Part shown: in pieces, positions 10,223-18,962 of the stretch
Layout: the number at the start of each line of letters is the position of its first letter
How positions within the stretch are numbered: position 1 is the first letter of the stretch
NCBI RefSeq assembly: GCF_001698225.1
Contig: NZ_CP016594.1
Coordinates: forward strand, 3,410,001-3,474,000
Length of the DNA stretch: 64,000 bases
Reading direction: 5' to 3'
Origin: Gordonia terrae
GTDB lineage: Bacteria > Actinomycetota > Actinomycetes > Mycobacteriales > Mycobacteriaceae
Notes under the pieces: model-generated
The model's input: only the letters and a program-made list of their open reading frames with translations
Database searches by the model: none
What the model was told of the DNA's origin: nothing
Translations under genes and position numbers: made by a program

Positions 10223-11352
10223 TTCGTCAGCTCCAGCATCGCCGAGTAGATCCCGAGATCGGGACCGAAGTCCTTGAGCTTGCCCGTCCGGCAACCGTCC
10301 TTCTGCAGGTTGATCGCCTCACAGAACTTGGCGAGCAGTTCGTTGTCGACGAGGGACTTGTCGAGGAGCACCTGTGCGCGCCACGCGCCCTGTTCGGCCG
10401 AGATGGAGTTGCTCAGATTCTGGAAGAGCAGCGGTCCGACGTCGATGGTCTCCACCACCTGCCGCGAGTAGTCGCTGAGGTTGGCGGTCAACGCGGCGAG
10501 CCGGTCGAACGACACCGACATCGTGTTGGTGTTGTTCTGCAGGAACACGGTCGTGTTCTGCAAGGTCTGGTTCAGGTTCCCGAGCGTCGCGAGCAGACCC
10601 GGCGCCTGGTCGCCCAACAGCTCCGACACTTCGTTGACCGACTTCGAGAAGGCCGTCATCTTCGGATAGTTCTGTACCAGGGTGGTAGTCAGTCCCTCGA
10701 TGGTCTCGATGATGTCGACGAGGGCATCGCTGTTGCCCGCCACCACATCTGACGCCCCGCCGAGTTCGTCGAGTGCCGCGCGGATCTCCTCGCCGTTGCC
10801 GGTCGCGATGCCGGAGGTGATGTCGATCATCTCCGCGAGCGGCCCGGGGCCTCGACCTTCGCCCTTGAGTGCGACGACCAGACCGTCAATGGCGTCGAAC
10901 AATTCGCCGACCGAGACCGGCGCCTTCGTCTCCTTCAGGACCGATCCGTCCTGGAGCTTCGGTCCGCCGTCGTAGGCCGGTGAGAGCTCGACGTGCCGGG
11001 TGGTGACGATCGAGGTGTTGACGATCGCCGCGGTCGCGTCGGCGGGGACCGGGACGTCGTTGTCGATCGTCATGGTCACCTTCACCCGGTCACCCTGTGG
11101 CTCGACCGCGGTGACCTGACCGACCGGCATGCCGAGGACGGCGACGTCGTTGCTGACGTACAGCCCGGCGACGTTGTCGAAGTAGGCGGTGACCTCGATG
11201 GCCTGTCCGACCGCCGCTTTCCAGCTCCCGGGGATCATCGAGCAGCCCGAGAGCCCGAGGATGCCCAGCAGCGCGATCCCGATCAGCAGGATCGGGCGGC
11301 GGGATCGGTTGGCGTGCATCGTCGTACCTGTCGTCCTGTCCGTGGTCAGCAT
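10219..11352 (-). CDS. mceD: MCE family protein, MceD position, with lipoprotein signal
   Basis: Fourth mce subunit, 377 aa from the ATG at 11352. A second in-frame ATG at 11319 (MHANRSRRPILLIGIALLGI) would give a tighter signal peptide and has AGGAC about 12 bases upstream, so the start is open between the two. The signal ends in LGLSGCS, a canonical lipobox, and the MCE domain follows (IEVTAYFDNVAGLYVSNDVA ... VNTSIVTTRHVELSP). A lipobox at the D position, in addition to that of MceE, is not the usual mycobacterial arrangement. The gene overlaps the mceC stop by 7 bases with the longer start. Confidence 0.87.
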   Translation of the reverse strand: MLTTDRTTGTTMHANRSRRPILLIGIALLGILGLSGCSMIPGSWKAAVGQAIEVTAYFDNVAGLYVSNDVAVLGMPVGQVTAVEPQGDRVKVTMTIDNDVPVPADATAAIVNTSIVTTRHVELSPAYDGGPKLQDGSVLKETKAPVSVGELFDAIDGLVVALKGEGRGPGPLAEMIDITSGIATGNGEEIRAALDELGGASDVVAGNSDALVDIIETIEGLTTTLVQNYPKMTAFSKSVNEVSELLGDQAPGLLATLGNLNQTLQNTTVFLQNNTNTMSVSFDRLAALTANLSDYSRQVVETIDVGPLLFQNLSNSISAEQGAWRAQVLLDKSLVDNELLAKFCEAINLQKDGCRTGKLKDFGPDLGIYSAMLELTK

Positions 11353-12335
11353 CCGTCCACCACCCGCGCCAGGCACAGCCAGTTGTCCGGGAAGATGCCC
11401 CACGGCAGGTAGCCGTTGGCGTAGGGCCCGTCACCGATGACGTTGTTGGTCAGGCGCGCGGTGACCGGCAGGATCTCCAGCAGCTTGCGGAGGTTGTTGC
11501 GGTTCTTCTCCAGCCCCTGCGTGATCGTGTTCAGGTTCGCCATGATCGGCGCGAACTGGTTGGCGTTCTCGCCGGCCACCGCGGTCGCCTGCTCGGTGAG
11601 TTCGGCGATGCCGTCGAGCATGCGGGTGACCAGTTCCTCACGCGCGACGATCTTCTGGGTGAGATCGCGTCCCTGCCCGACGATCACGGCGAGCTGGGCC
11701 TGATTGTCGTTGACGATGGTCGTGATCGTCTTGGTGTCGGCGATCAGCTGATTGATCTGGTCCTTGCGGTTGGTGATGACCTTCGACATCTGGGTGAGCG
11801 CCTCGAAGGTCGGCTCGGTGATCGCCGGCACGCCGGCGAGCTGCCGGTTGAGGGTCCGGATGCTCTCGGAGAGCGTCTTGTCGTCGATACCGGTCAGGAT
11901 CGGCGCCCCCGCCTCGATGGTGCGCTGCAGGTCGTAGGGCACCGCGGTCTTCGCGATGTGTCCATCGGGCGCGTCCTCGGGCGAATCCCCTAGCGACACA
12001 TCGATGTAGCGCTGACCGAGCAGCGTCGACATCTTGATCTCCGCCGAGCCGTTGGACGTCACCCGGACGTCGTTGTCGACCTTCATGGTGATCGCCACGT
12101 GCTGCCCGGCGAGTTCGGTCTCGGTGACCTCGCCGACGTCGATGCCTGCGACGCGGACCTTGTCCCCCGGCCGGATACCGCCGGCCTGAGCGAAGTCGCC
12201 GGTGAGCGTCTGCTTGCCCAGATGCGCGGTGGCGAGGGCCGTCACGCCCAGCAGGAGGGCGACGATGACCACGGCACCGATCACACCGGCCCACACCCGC
12301 CGGTTGTTGCGGAAACTCTTACGGAACCAGCTCAT
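11346..12335 (-). CDS. mceC: MCE family protein, MceC position
   Basis: Third mce subunit, 329 aa, with a single N-terminal helix (RRVWAGVIGAVVIVALLLGV) and an MCE domain (LTGDFAQAGGIRPGDKVRVA ... MSTLLGQRYIDVSLGD). The ATG at 12335 forms an ATGA overlap with the mceB stop and is preferred over the GTG two codons upstream. The product is shorter than mycobacterial MceC proteins, which usually have a long Pro-rich tail; this one stops soon after the helical domain (CLARVVDGC). Confidence 0.9.
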   Translation of the reverse strand: MSWFRKSFRNNRRVWAGVIGAVVIVALLLGVTALATAHLGKQTLTGDFAQAGGIRPGDKVRVAGIDVGEVTETELAGQHVAITMKVDNDVRVTSNGSAEIKMSTLLGQRYIDVSLGDSPEDAPDGHIAKTAVPYDLQRTIEAGAPILTGIDDKTLSESIRTLNRQLAGVPAITEPTFEALTQMSKVITNRKDQINQLIADTKTITTIVNDNQAQLAVIVGQGRDLTQKIVAREELVTRMLDGIAELTEQATAVAGENANQFAPIMANLNTITQGLEKNRNNLRKLLEILPVTARLTNNVIGDGPYANGYLPWGIFPDNWLCLARVVDGC

Positions 12336-13366
12336 CGGCACACCACCGAGTGATTCGTGCCGCCGATCTTGTTGAAGATGCCGGGCGGCAGCAGGACGTC
12401 ACCGATCGCGACGTCGAGATCGCACGCATAGATGTTCAAGTAGGCGCCCTCACCGAGCACGAGCGGGAAATGACCGAGGAAGACCGGGGCGTCGACCGCC
12501 ATCCGATCGAGTTTGGCGCCGTTGCTGATCAGCGTGTTGGTCGCGATTCGACCGTCCGTCGCGGCGTTCGCCAGACTCTGCCGGCTCTCGCTCAGCACAT
12601 CGGCGAAACCGCTTGCGGTACGGCCGATGTCGGTGACCGCGCTACCGAAGGCCGCCGAGTTGGAGTTGAGATTGGCGATCAGCGCCGACATCGACTCGAT
12701 GACGGTGCCCAGCTGGCCGCCCTGCCGCGACAGGTCACGCATCACCACGCTCAGGTTGTTGATGATCGCCCCGAGCACGACGTCGCGGTTGGCGGTGTCC
12801 TCCGCGAGCCGACCGACCTCGGCGACCGTGTAGCTCAGCGACACCGAATTGCCCTGGAACGCTTGGATCAACCCTTCGGACAGGGCATTGACCTGCTCCG
12901 GGGTGAGGGTTTCGAAGACCGGCTGGAACCCGGCCAGCAGCGTGGTGACGTCGAACGAGTCCTCGGAGGGCAGCTCGAGCGTCGACCCCGGGTCGAGTGG
13001 CCGGCTGTCCCGATCGGGGACGAGGGTCAGGTTCAGATACCGCTGGCCGATGAGGTTCTGGTAGCGGATCGCCGCACGGGTGTTGGTGTACACCTGCTGG
13101 TTGTTCTGCACCTCGAAGGTGACCCGCGCGCGGCCGTCGGCGAGTTCGATCTGGTCCACCCGGCCGACGCGGACGCCGGCCATGCGGACGTCGTCGCCCG
13201 TGGCGAGACCCGACGCGTCCTTGAAGTAGGTGGTGTAACTGTTGGTCGTGCCCGGCACCGAACGTTCCAGCGTCGAGAAGATCACGTAGGTGACCAGCAA
13301 CGCGGCGATGCCGAAGATCGTGAACCCGATCAGCGGTTTGCGGATCGACTCCGAGGCCGCGCTCAT
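12332..13366 (-). CDS. mceB: MCE family protein, MceB position
   Basis: Second mce subunit, 344 aa. An N-terminal helix (LIGFTIFGIAALLVTYVIFS) is followed by the MCE domain (TTYFKDASGLATGDDVRMAG, RYQNLIGQRYLNLTLVPDRD) and the helical region. The start is well supported: a GAGGAGGAC ribosome-binding site 5' of the ATG at 13366 and an ATGA overlap with the mceA stop. Confidence 0.92.
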   Translation of the reverse strand: MSAASESIRKPLIGFTIFGIAALLVTYVIFSTLERSVPGTTNSYTTYFKDASGLATGDDVRMAGVRVGRVDQIELADGRARVTFEVQNNQQVYTNTRAAIRYQNLIGQRYLNLTLVPDRDSRPLDPGSTLELPSEDSFDVTTLLAGFQPVFETLTPEQVNALSEGLIQAFQGNSVSLSYTVAEVGRLAEDTANRDVVLGAIINNLSVVMRDLSRQGGQLGTVIESMSALIANLNSNSAAFGSAVTDIGRTASGFADVLSESRQSLANAATDGRIATNTLISNGAKLDRMAVDAPVFLGHFPLVLGEGAYLNIYACDLDVAIGDVLLPPGIFNKIGGTNHSVVCR

Positions 13367-14697
13367 CGTCCTCCTCCTTGGCCGTCGCCGCCCGCGGGAC
13401 CGGTGGCGTTCCGCACGTCGAGCGACTGGACCAGTGGTCCGAGCATGATCGTGTCGGCCGCCGACGGGGTGCGGCGCAACACGGTGCCGAGGGTCTTGTT
13501 GTCGGCGTCGGTGGTCACGTTGCCCACCGGCTTGTTCCGGCGCATGCCGTCGGAGGGGTAGATCGACAGCGGACCGGACATGGTCGGCCCCGTCCCCGTT
13601 CCGGGCCCGACACAACCCGGGCCGCGCAGGGTGCCGTACGGACCGCCGTCGTAGACCGGACAGTTCTGCCGGGTGTAGCGCTGGAAGGCACCGAAGCTGA
13701 CGCCGATGTTGAGCTGGACGTGCCCGTTCGTGCCGGTGAACACCGTCAGCACCCGGGCAGCGAGATTGTTCAGTGCGATCACGCCCTGGGGCAACGAGTT
13801 CGGTTCCAGGACCAGCGCACCCAGCATCCGGTTCAGATCGGTCACGAGGCGCTGACCGCCGTCGCCGTTGCGCGCGAACAGCAACTGGGTCTGATCGAGC
13901 AGCCCCTGGCTGGCCGTCAGCACCGCGGTCAGGTCGCGCTGCTTCTCCGCGATCGTCACCGCCGGGATCACGCTGCGTCCCAGGGTGTCGAGAAGCTGCG
14001 GCGCCGACTGCGACAGTCCGGTGAGCGCGGCGTCGAAGTTGTCGAAACCGGGCGGGGCTCCCGGCGGGAACTGGGCGTTGATCGAGTCGAAGTAGGTCCG
14101 CAGCACGCCGACGAACGACCCGAACACCGATCCGCCGCCCTTGAGGGCGTCGGCGATGGTGCCGAGCACCTGCGCGAGTTCCTCGGGCGGAACGGCGTCG
14201 AGGATCTGCTTCAGCTCGTTCTGGGCGTCCTGCAGTTTGATCGTCTCGAGTGACTTGTCGGCCGGGATCACGGCACCGGCGGCCAGCCGGTCGCCGCCCA
14301 CCTCGGCGGGCGGGACCAACTCGACGGAGTTGACGCCGAAGAGGTTCGACGGAACCGTCCGCGCGGTCACCGACGCGGGGATCCCCTCGGCCTGGGCCGG
14401 CTCGATGTCGATGCCGACGTTCTTGATCAGCCGGGCGGCATCGGTCTGCGAGTCGTCGTCGACGGCGATGGACTTGACCGTGCCGACGATCAGCCCGTTG
14501 TACCGGACGTCGGCGCCGTTGGAGAGGCCGTCACCGACATCGACGAGGTCGGCGGTCACGGCCACCGTCTTGCTGAACGTCCCCTGGTAGCGCATGAAGA
14601 GCAGCACGAAGATGACCAGCAGGACGAGCAGGAAGGCGACGCCGCGCAGTACGTACTGCAGCAGGGAGGGATTGCGCCCGTCGGTCGCGATGTTCAC
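13363..14697 (-). CDS. mceA: MCE family protein, MceA position
   Basis: First mce subunit, 444 aa. The start is GTG (14697) with GGGGGAG just upstream; no ATG is available near the N-terminus. One membrane helix (VLRGVAFLLVLLVIFVLLFM) precedes the MCE domain (VTADLVDVGDGLSNGADVRY ... NLFGVNSVELVPP). The C-terminus is Gly/Pro-rich. It lies 10 bases downstream of yrbEB. Confidence 0.92.
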   Translation of the reverse strand: MNIATDGRNPSLLQYVLRGVAFLLVLLVIFVLLFMRYQGTFSKTVAVTADLVDVGDGLSNGADVRYNGLIVGTVKSIAVDDDSQTDAARLIKNVGIDIEPAQAEGIPASVTARTVPSNLFGVNSVELVPPAEVGGDRLAAGAVIPADKSLETIKLQDAQNELKQILDAVPPEELAQVLGTIADALKGGGSVFGSFVGVLRTYFDSINAQFPPGAPPGFDNFDAALTGLSQSAPQLLDTLGRSVIPAVTIAEKQRDLTAVLTASQGLLDQTQLLFARNGDGGQRLVTDLNRMLGALVLEPNSLPQGVIALNNLAARVLTVFTGTNGHVQLNIGVSFGAFQRYTRQNCPVYDGGPYGTLRGPGCVGPGTGTGPTMSGPLSIYPSDGMRRNKPVGNVTTDADNKTLGTVLRRTPSAADTIMLGPLVQSLDVRNATGPAGGDGQGGGR

Positions 14698-14707
14698 GGT
14701 CTCCCCC

Positions 14708-15574
14708 TCAACCCGAGATCTTGATTCCGGGCGAGGTGCCCCAGAACACGAGTGTCATGACCAGGTTCGCGAACACGATGACGATGATCGCGAGGCGGAT
14801 GGCATGTCCGGCAGCAACTCCCACTCCTTCGGGTCCCCCTGAGGCGAAGTAGCCGTAGTAGCACTGGATGAAGGTTGTCAGCAGGACGAAGACGATCACC
14901 TTGATGAACGAGAACAACATGTCCCACGAGACGAGGAACTGGTTGAAGTAGTACAGGTAGGTGCCCCCGCCCTGACCGCTCTGCACCATGAACATGAACT
15001 GGCAGGCGAGGTAGTTCGCGGCCAGCGACACCGAGTAGAGCGGGACGATCGCGAGGACCGCCGCACACATTCGGGTGGTGACGAGGTACGGCAGCGGCCG
15101 GATCGCGATCGCCTCGAGGGCGTCGATCTCCTCCGCGATGCGCATCGAACCCAGCTGTGCAGTGAACCGGCAGCCCGACTGGGCGGTGAACGCGGTCGCG
15201 GCGAGCAGGGGCGCGATCTCACGGGTGGTCGCGAAGGCGGACAGACCGCCGGTCACCGGCGACATGCCGAGCAGATTGAGGGCGGTGTAGCCCTCGATCC
15301 CGACCGTCGCACCGCCCATGACCCCGAGGATCACCATGACGCCCACGGTTCCACCGCCGACCACGATGGCACCGTTGCCCCACGCCACATCGGCCAGGAG
15401 GCGCCACACCTCTTTGCTGTAGTGGCGGAACGCCAGTGGGACCGCACCGATGGACCGGACCAGGAACGTGATCAGGTGGCCCATGGCGGCGAGCGCATCG
15501 CGCGGACCGCGATACACCGCCTTGGCGGCCTCGAGCGGCCGCAGGGCCGGTGGCACGTACCGTGACGCGGTCAT
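14708..15574 (-). CDS. ABC transporter permease YrbEB (MlaE family)
   Basis: Second MlaE/YrbE-type permease of the mce system, 288 aa with about five hydrophobic helices. Diagnostic stretches are FTAQSGCRFTAQLGSMRIAE and EEIDALEAIAIRPLPYLVTT, the EExDAL coupling motif that contacts the ATPase. One base separates it from the yrbEA stop (TGAGATG). Together with YrbEA it should form the inner-membrane channel under the Mce hexamer. The ATPase partner (MceG/Mkl) is not in this window, as is normal. Confidence 0.94.
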   Translation of the reverse strand: MTASRYVPPALRPLEAAKAVYRGPRDALAAMGHLITFLVRSIGAVPLAFRHYSKEVWRLLADVAWGNGAIVVGGGTVGVMVILGVMGGATVGIEGYTALNLLGMSPVTGGLSAFATTREIAPLLAATAFTAQSGCRFTAQLGSMRIAEEIDALEAIAIRPLPYLVTTRMCAAVLAIVPLYSVSLAANYLACQFMFMVQSGQGGGTYLYYFNQFLVSWDMLFSFIKVIVFVLLTTFIQCYYGYFASGGPEGVGVAAGHAIRLAIIVIVFANLVMTLVFWGTSPGIKISG

Positions 15575-15575
15575 C

Positions 15576-16433
15576 TCACACCACCTTCGCCGGGAACAGG
15601 ATCGTGAACAGCTGCGTCAGGATCACGTTCACCGTGAACAGCAGCAGGACCGAGTTGACGACGGCGGCGTTGACCGAGTTGGCCACGCCGGCGGGTCCGC
15701 CCTTCGTCGAGAGGCCGCGATCGCAGGCGACGATCGCCACGATCGCGCCGAATATGACGGCTTTTGCCAGGGCGAACATCAGGTCCGCGGTGGTCGCGAA
15801 GGACGCGAAGGTCCCGGTGTAGCTGCCCGGTGTGCCGCCCTGGAAGTAGACGTTGAAGACGTAACCCGTGATGAACCCGACGAAGCAGACGAACCCGCAG
15901 AGCAGGAAGCTGACCACCATGGTCGCGAGGAGTCGCGGTGAGATGAGCCGTTCGATCGGGTTGACACCCATGACGCGCATGGCGTCGATCTCGTCGCGGA
16001 TCGTGCGCGAGCCGAGGTCGGCGGCGATGGCCGAGCCGACCGCGCCGGCCAGGAGCAACGACGTGACCAGCGGGGCGCCCTGCCGGATCACGCCCAGGCC
16101 CGTCGCGGCACCGGAGAACGAGGTCGCACCGACCTGACCGGCGATGTTGGACACCTGGATCGACACGATGACGCCGATCGGGATCGCGACCAGGAGCGTC
16201 GGGAAGACCGAGGTGCTGGCCATGAAGGCGCACTGTCGGACGAACTCGCCGAACGGGAACCGCCGCTTGAAGAGGTCGACGAAGAGGGTCCGGAACACCT
16301 CGACGAACATGCCGAGCTGACGTCCGAAGGTGTCGAACGAGGCGACGATGTGGCCGTCATACCACGACCGAACCGCCCCCGGCCTCTTGCGGCCCACCTC
16401 CTCGTCATCCGAGGTGACTGCGTTAGTGCTCAA
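15576..16433 (-). CDS. ABC transporter permease YrbEA (MlaE family)
   Basis: First gene of the mce operon; 285 aa, MlaE/YrbE permease fold with SFSGAATGLGVIRQGAPLVT, GSAIAADLGSRTIRDEIDAM (the EIDAM motif) and RVMGVNPIERLISPRLLATM. The start is TTG (16433): no ATG or GTG occurs near the expected N-terminus, and AAGGGTAGGGA lies directly upstream. The gene opens a divergent 220-base region shared with treZ, where the operon promoter must lie. Confidence 0.92.
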   Translation of the reverse strand: MSTNAVTSDDEEVGRKRPGAVRSWYDGHIVASFDTFGRQLGMFVEVFRTLFVDLFKRRFPFGEFVRQCAFMASTSVFPTLLVAIPIGVIVSIQVSNIAGQVGATSFSGAATGLGVIRQGAPLVTSLLLAGAVGSAIAADLGSRTIRDEIDAMRVMGVNPIERLISPRLLATMVVSFLLCGFVCFVGFITGYVFNVYFQGGTPGSYTGTFASFATTADLMFALAKAVIFGAIVAIVACDRGLSTKGGPAGVANSVNAAVVNSVLLLFTVNVILTQLFTILFPAKVV

Positions 16434-16653
16434 TCCCTACCCTTGCGTCTCGGCTTACCCGTTCACCGGCCGTCAGGTCGCGATCGCGTGCGTCGTGATG
16501 GACGCGCGTCCTCGTTTCCGCAGAACCTCTCCGCGTGCCCCCCGTGGGCAGAAGCGCCGCGGGTAACATACCTTATTCTCGTGGTCCGAATGTGTCCGGC
16601 CTCACAGTAGCCCGCGACTGCACCTGTCCGGGGTCCGACATACCTTGCATGAT
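16434..16653. promoter_or_regulatory. Divergent mce / treZ control region
   Basis: About 220 bases between the yrbEA start and the earliest likely treZ starts. It is richer in A+T than its surroundings. A 9-base direct repeat, ACATACCTT, occurs at 16566-16574 and 16638-16646. Read on the minus strand the first copy lies in AGAATAAGGTATGTTACC, which contains a TANNNT hexamer (TAAGGT) that could be an mce -10 box. The region arose where the mce operon meets the trehalose genes, so it must promote both directions. Promoter positions are inferred. Confidence 0.45.
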
Positions 16654-18534
16654 GTGACGAATCCCCCGACCGTTCCTGCTGTTGCCCAGAGCACAATAAC
16701 TTGGTCGGCCGACCAACGGGAACAAAACCTACCACTTCGTTCCATTGGGGGCCCGTTCCGATCACCGAGGTCGCTGGACGAGATCCGTGTCTGGGCGCCG
16801 AACGCGCAGGTCGTCGACCTCGTGACGACGAGCGCGACCGGTTCGACGCAGGTGCGCACGCCCATGTCGACCGCGGCGGACGGTTGGTGGCAGGTCGACG
16901 CCGTCCCGGCCGGCGGCACCGATGGCGATCTCCGCTACGGCTTCTCGATCGACGGCGGACCACCGCGTCCGGACCCGCGCGCCGTCCGTCTGCCGGGCGG
17001 GGTGCACGAACTCTCCGCGCTGTTCACCGTCGACGCCGAGGCCTGGACCGACGACGCGTGGGCCGGCCGGGACATCCGGGGTGCGGTGGTCTACGAGCTA
17101 CATCTGGGGACGTTCACACCCGAGGGCACGCTCGACTCCGCGGTCGACCGACTCGATCATCTCGTCGAGTTGGGAGTCGACTTCGTCGAGCTGATGCCGG
17201 TCAACGCGTTCAACGGTGAGCACAACTGGGGTTACGACGGCGTCGGCTGGTACGCGGTCCAGGAGAGTTATGGCGGGCCCGCGGCGCTGGCCCGGTTCGT
17301 GGACGCCTGTCACGCGGCGGGACTGGGCGTCGTCCTCGACGTCGTGTACAACCACCTCGGCCCCTCCGGCAACTACCTACCCGACTTCGGGCCCTACCTC
17401 AGCGCGGGGACCACATCGTGGGGGTCGTCGGTCAATCTGTCCGATCCGGACTCCGACGAGGTGCGCGCGTTCATCCTCGGCACCGCGCTGCGGTGGTTCC
17501 GCGAGTTCCACGTGGACGCGCTGCGTCTCGACGCCGTGCACGCGCTGACCGATCACCGCGCCGTTCACCTCCTGGAGGAGCTCGCCGCCGCCACCGACGA
17601 CCTCGCCGCCCGACTCGGGCGCCCACTGTCGCTGATCGCCGAGAGCGATCTCAACGATCCCCGGATGATCCTGCCGCGCACGGTCAACGGACTCGGGCTC
17701 GCGGCACAGTGGGACGACGACATCCACCACGCGATCCACACGCTGGTGTCCGGCGAACGGCAGGGCTACTACGGCGACTTCGGCAGCTACGAGTGCCTGG
17801 CGAAGGTCCTCACCGGCGGCTTCTTCCACGACGGCACCTATTCGTCGTTCCGCAGGCGGCACCACGGACGGCCGATCCCGACCGATACCGTGCCCGCATC
17901 GGCGCTGCTCGCCTACACCTGCAACCACGACCAGATCGGCAACCGGGCGATCGGCGACCGTCCGAGCGCCTATCTCGACGGCGGGCAATTGGCGATCAAG
18001 GCGGCGTTGGTCCTGCTGTCCCCCTTCACCCCGATGCTGTTCATGGGTGAGGAATGGGCTGCCGCGACGCCATTCCAGTTCTTCACCTCTCACCCGGAAC
18101 CCGAACTGGGCCGAGCCACCGCCGAGGGGCGTAAGGCGGAGTTCGCCGAACACGGCTGGGACAGCGACGATGTGCCGGACCCGCAGGATCCGGCGACGTT
18201 CGAGCGGTCGAAGCTGGATTGGACCGAACTCGACGATCCCGACCACGCCCGCATGCTCGACTTCTACCGAACGCTGATCGCGTTACGGAAAGCCGAAGCG
18301 GCGCTGCACGATCCGACCTTCGCGTCGGTGTCCGTCGACTTCGACGAGGCGTCCGGATGGTTCGCGATGCACCGCGGGGACTGGTCCGTGGTGTGCGTGC
18401 CCGGGGACGAACCGGTCACCGTGCCCCTCGTACTCGACGTCGAGATGGCATGGGAGCCGGCCCGTTCCGACAGCGCCGGGTTCACCTCGCCGGGCCACAA
18501 CGTGATCATCGGCCGCCGCGGCAACGTCTCCTAG
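16654..18534 (+). CDS. treZ: Malto-oligosyltrehalose trehalohydrolase TreZ
   Basis: Cleaves maltooligosyltrehalose to trehalose, the step after TreY (GH13). The catalytic set is complete: VVYNHLGPSGNY, DALRLDAVHA (nucleophile D293), LIAESDLNDPRM (E330) and CNHDQIGNRAIGDR (D426); LFMGEEWAAATPFQFFTSHPE is also typical. The start is unclear. Homology begins at EIRVWAPNAQVVDLV (about base 16780), but the only in-frame ATG/GTG/TTG codons are GTG 16654 (used here) and TTG 16645, giving about 40 extra residues of unusual composition over the palindrome; a CTG at 16774 preceded by GAGG is an alternative. Normally treZ follows treY; here it is separated by the mce operon. Confidence 0.9.
   Translation: MTNPPTVPAVAQSTITWSADQREQNLPLRSIGGPFRSPRSLDEIRVWAPNAQVVDLVTTSATGSTQVRTPMSTAADGWWQVDAVPAGGTDGDLRYGFSIDGGPPRPDPRAVRLPGGVHELSALFTVDAEAWTDDAWAGRDIRGAVVYELHLGTFTPEGTLDSAVDRLDHLVELGVDFVELMPVNAFNGEHNWGYDGVGWYAVQESYGGPAALARFVDACHAAGLGVVLDVVYNHLGPSGNYLPDFGPYLSAGTTSWGSSVNLSDPDSDEVRAFILGTALRWFREFHVDALRLDAVHALTDHRAVHLLEELAAATDDLAARLGRPLSLIAESDLNDPRMILPRTVNGLGLAAQWDDDIHHAIHTLVSGERQGYYGDFGSYECLAKVLTGGFFHDGTYSSFRRRHHGRPIPTDTVPASALLAYTCNHDQIGNRAIGDRPSAYLDGGQLAIKAALVLLSPFTPMLFMGEEWAAATPFQFFTSHPEPELGRATAEGRKAEFAEHGWDSDDVPDPQDPATFERSKLDWTELDDPDHARMLDFYRTLIALRKAEAALHDPTFASVSVDFDEASGWFAMHRGDWSVVCVPGDEPVTVPLVLDVEMAWEPARSDSAGFTSPGHNVIIGRRGNVS
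16701..16716. promoter_or_regulatory. 16-bp perfect palindrome, candidate repressor operator
   Basis: TTGGTCGGCCGACCAA is identical to its reverse complement. It fits the loose TnGT(n)ACnA pattern known for FadR-subfamily GntR regulators, the group to which mycobacterial Mce1R belongs. It is 268 bases upstream of yrbEA and inside the first codons of treZ as called, so it is either an operator within a coding 5' end or a sign that treZ truly starts further downstream. The regulator is not encoded in this window. Confidence 0.45.
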
Positions 18535-18564
18535 CCCGAAGCCGCGTGTACCGCAGCTTCGGGC
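18534..18564. terminator. Bidirectional hairpin between treZ and the Asp-rich gene
   Basis: A 9-bp perfect stem (GCCCGAAGC at 18534-18542, GCTTCGGGC at 18556-18564) with a 13-base loop sits right at the treZ stop and 20 bases from the stop of the converging gene. No clear T-run follows. Confidence 0.6.
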
Positions 18565-18583
18565 CATGGATCGGAAGGTGGGG

Positions 18584-18910
18584 TCAGACGGCGTCGCCGC
18601 CGTCGATGCTGCCGAAGTCGCCGACCTCGACGTTGCCCTCGTCGTCGACGGCGGTGTCGAAGGTGCCGTCACCGTCGGTGTCGGCCACCGCGATGTCGGT
18701 GAGACCGTCGGCGTCGGTGTCGGCTTCGATGACGTCGATCTCGCCGTCGGCATCGGTGTCGTAGGCGATGGAGTCGGCCTGGCCATCGCCGTCGGTGTCG
18801 AGGATGGCGTCGGTGGTGCCGTCACCGTCGACATCGGTGAGTGCGGCGTCGACGGCCCCGTCGCCATCGGTGTCGATCAGAACGGCGTCGGCGGGGATCT
18901 CGGTGCTCAT
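18584..18910 (-). CDS. Asp-rich repeat protein with calcium-binding-type DxDxDG motifs
   Basis: A 108-aa, very acidic protein made almost entirely of short repeats around DTDGDG/DTDADG (DTDGDGAVD, DVDGDGTTD, DTDGDGQAD, DTDADGEID, DTDADGLTD, DTDGDGTFD), roughly every 10-13 residues. These resemble the calcium-binding loops of thrombospondin type 3 or dockerin repeats. There is no signal peptide or membrane helix, so it is predicted to be cytoplasmic. The start at 18910 is chosen because GGAAGG lies 7 bases upstream; an in-frame ATG five codons earlier is less well placed. A function cannot be named; calcium binding is an inference from the motif. Confidence 0.75.
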   Translation of the reverse strand: MSTEIPADAVLIDTDGDGAVDAALTDVDGDGTTDAILDTDGDGQADSIAYDTDADGEIDVIEADTDADGLTDIAVADTDGDGTFDTAVDDEGNVEVGDFGSIDGGDAV

Positions 18911-18962
18911 GGTGGGTCCTTCCAAGTGGTGACGCGCTGGTGTGGAGTGCTTCTGGGCGGTT

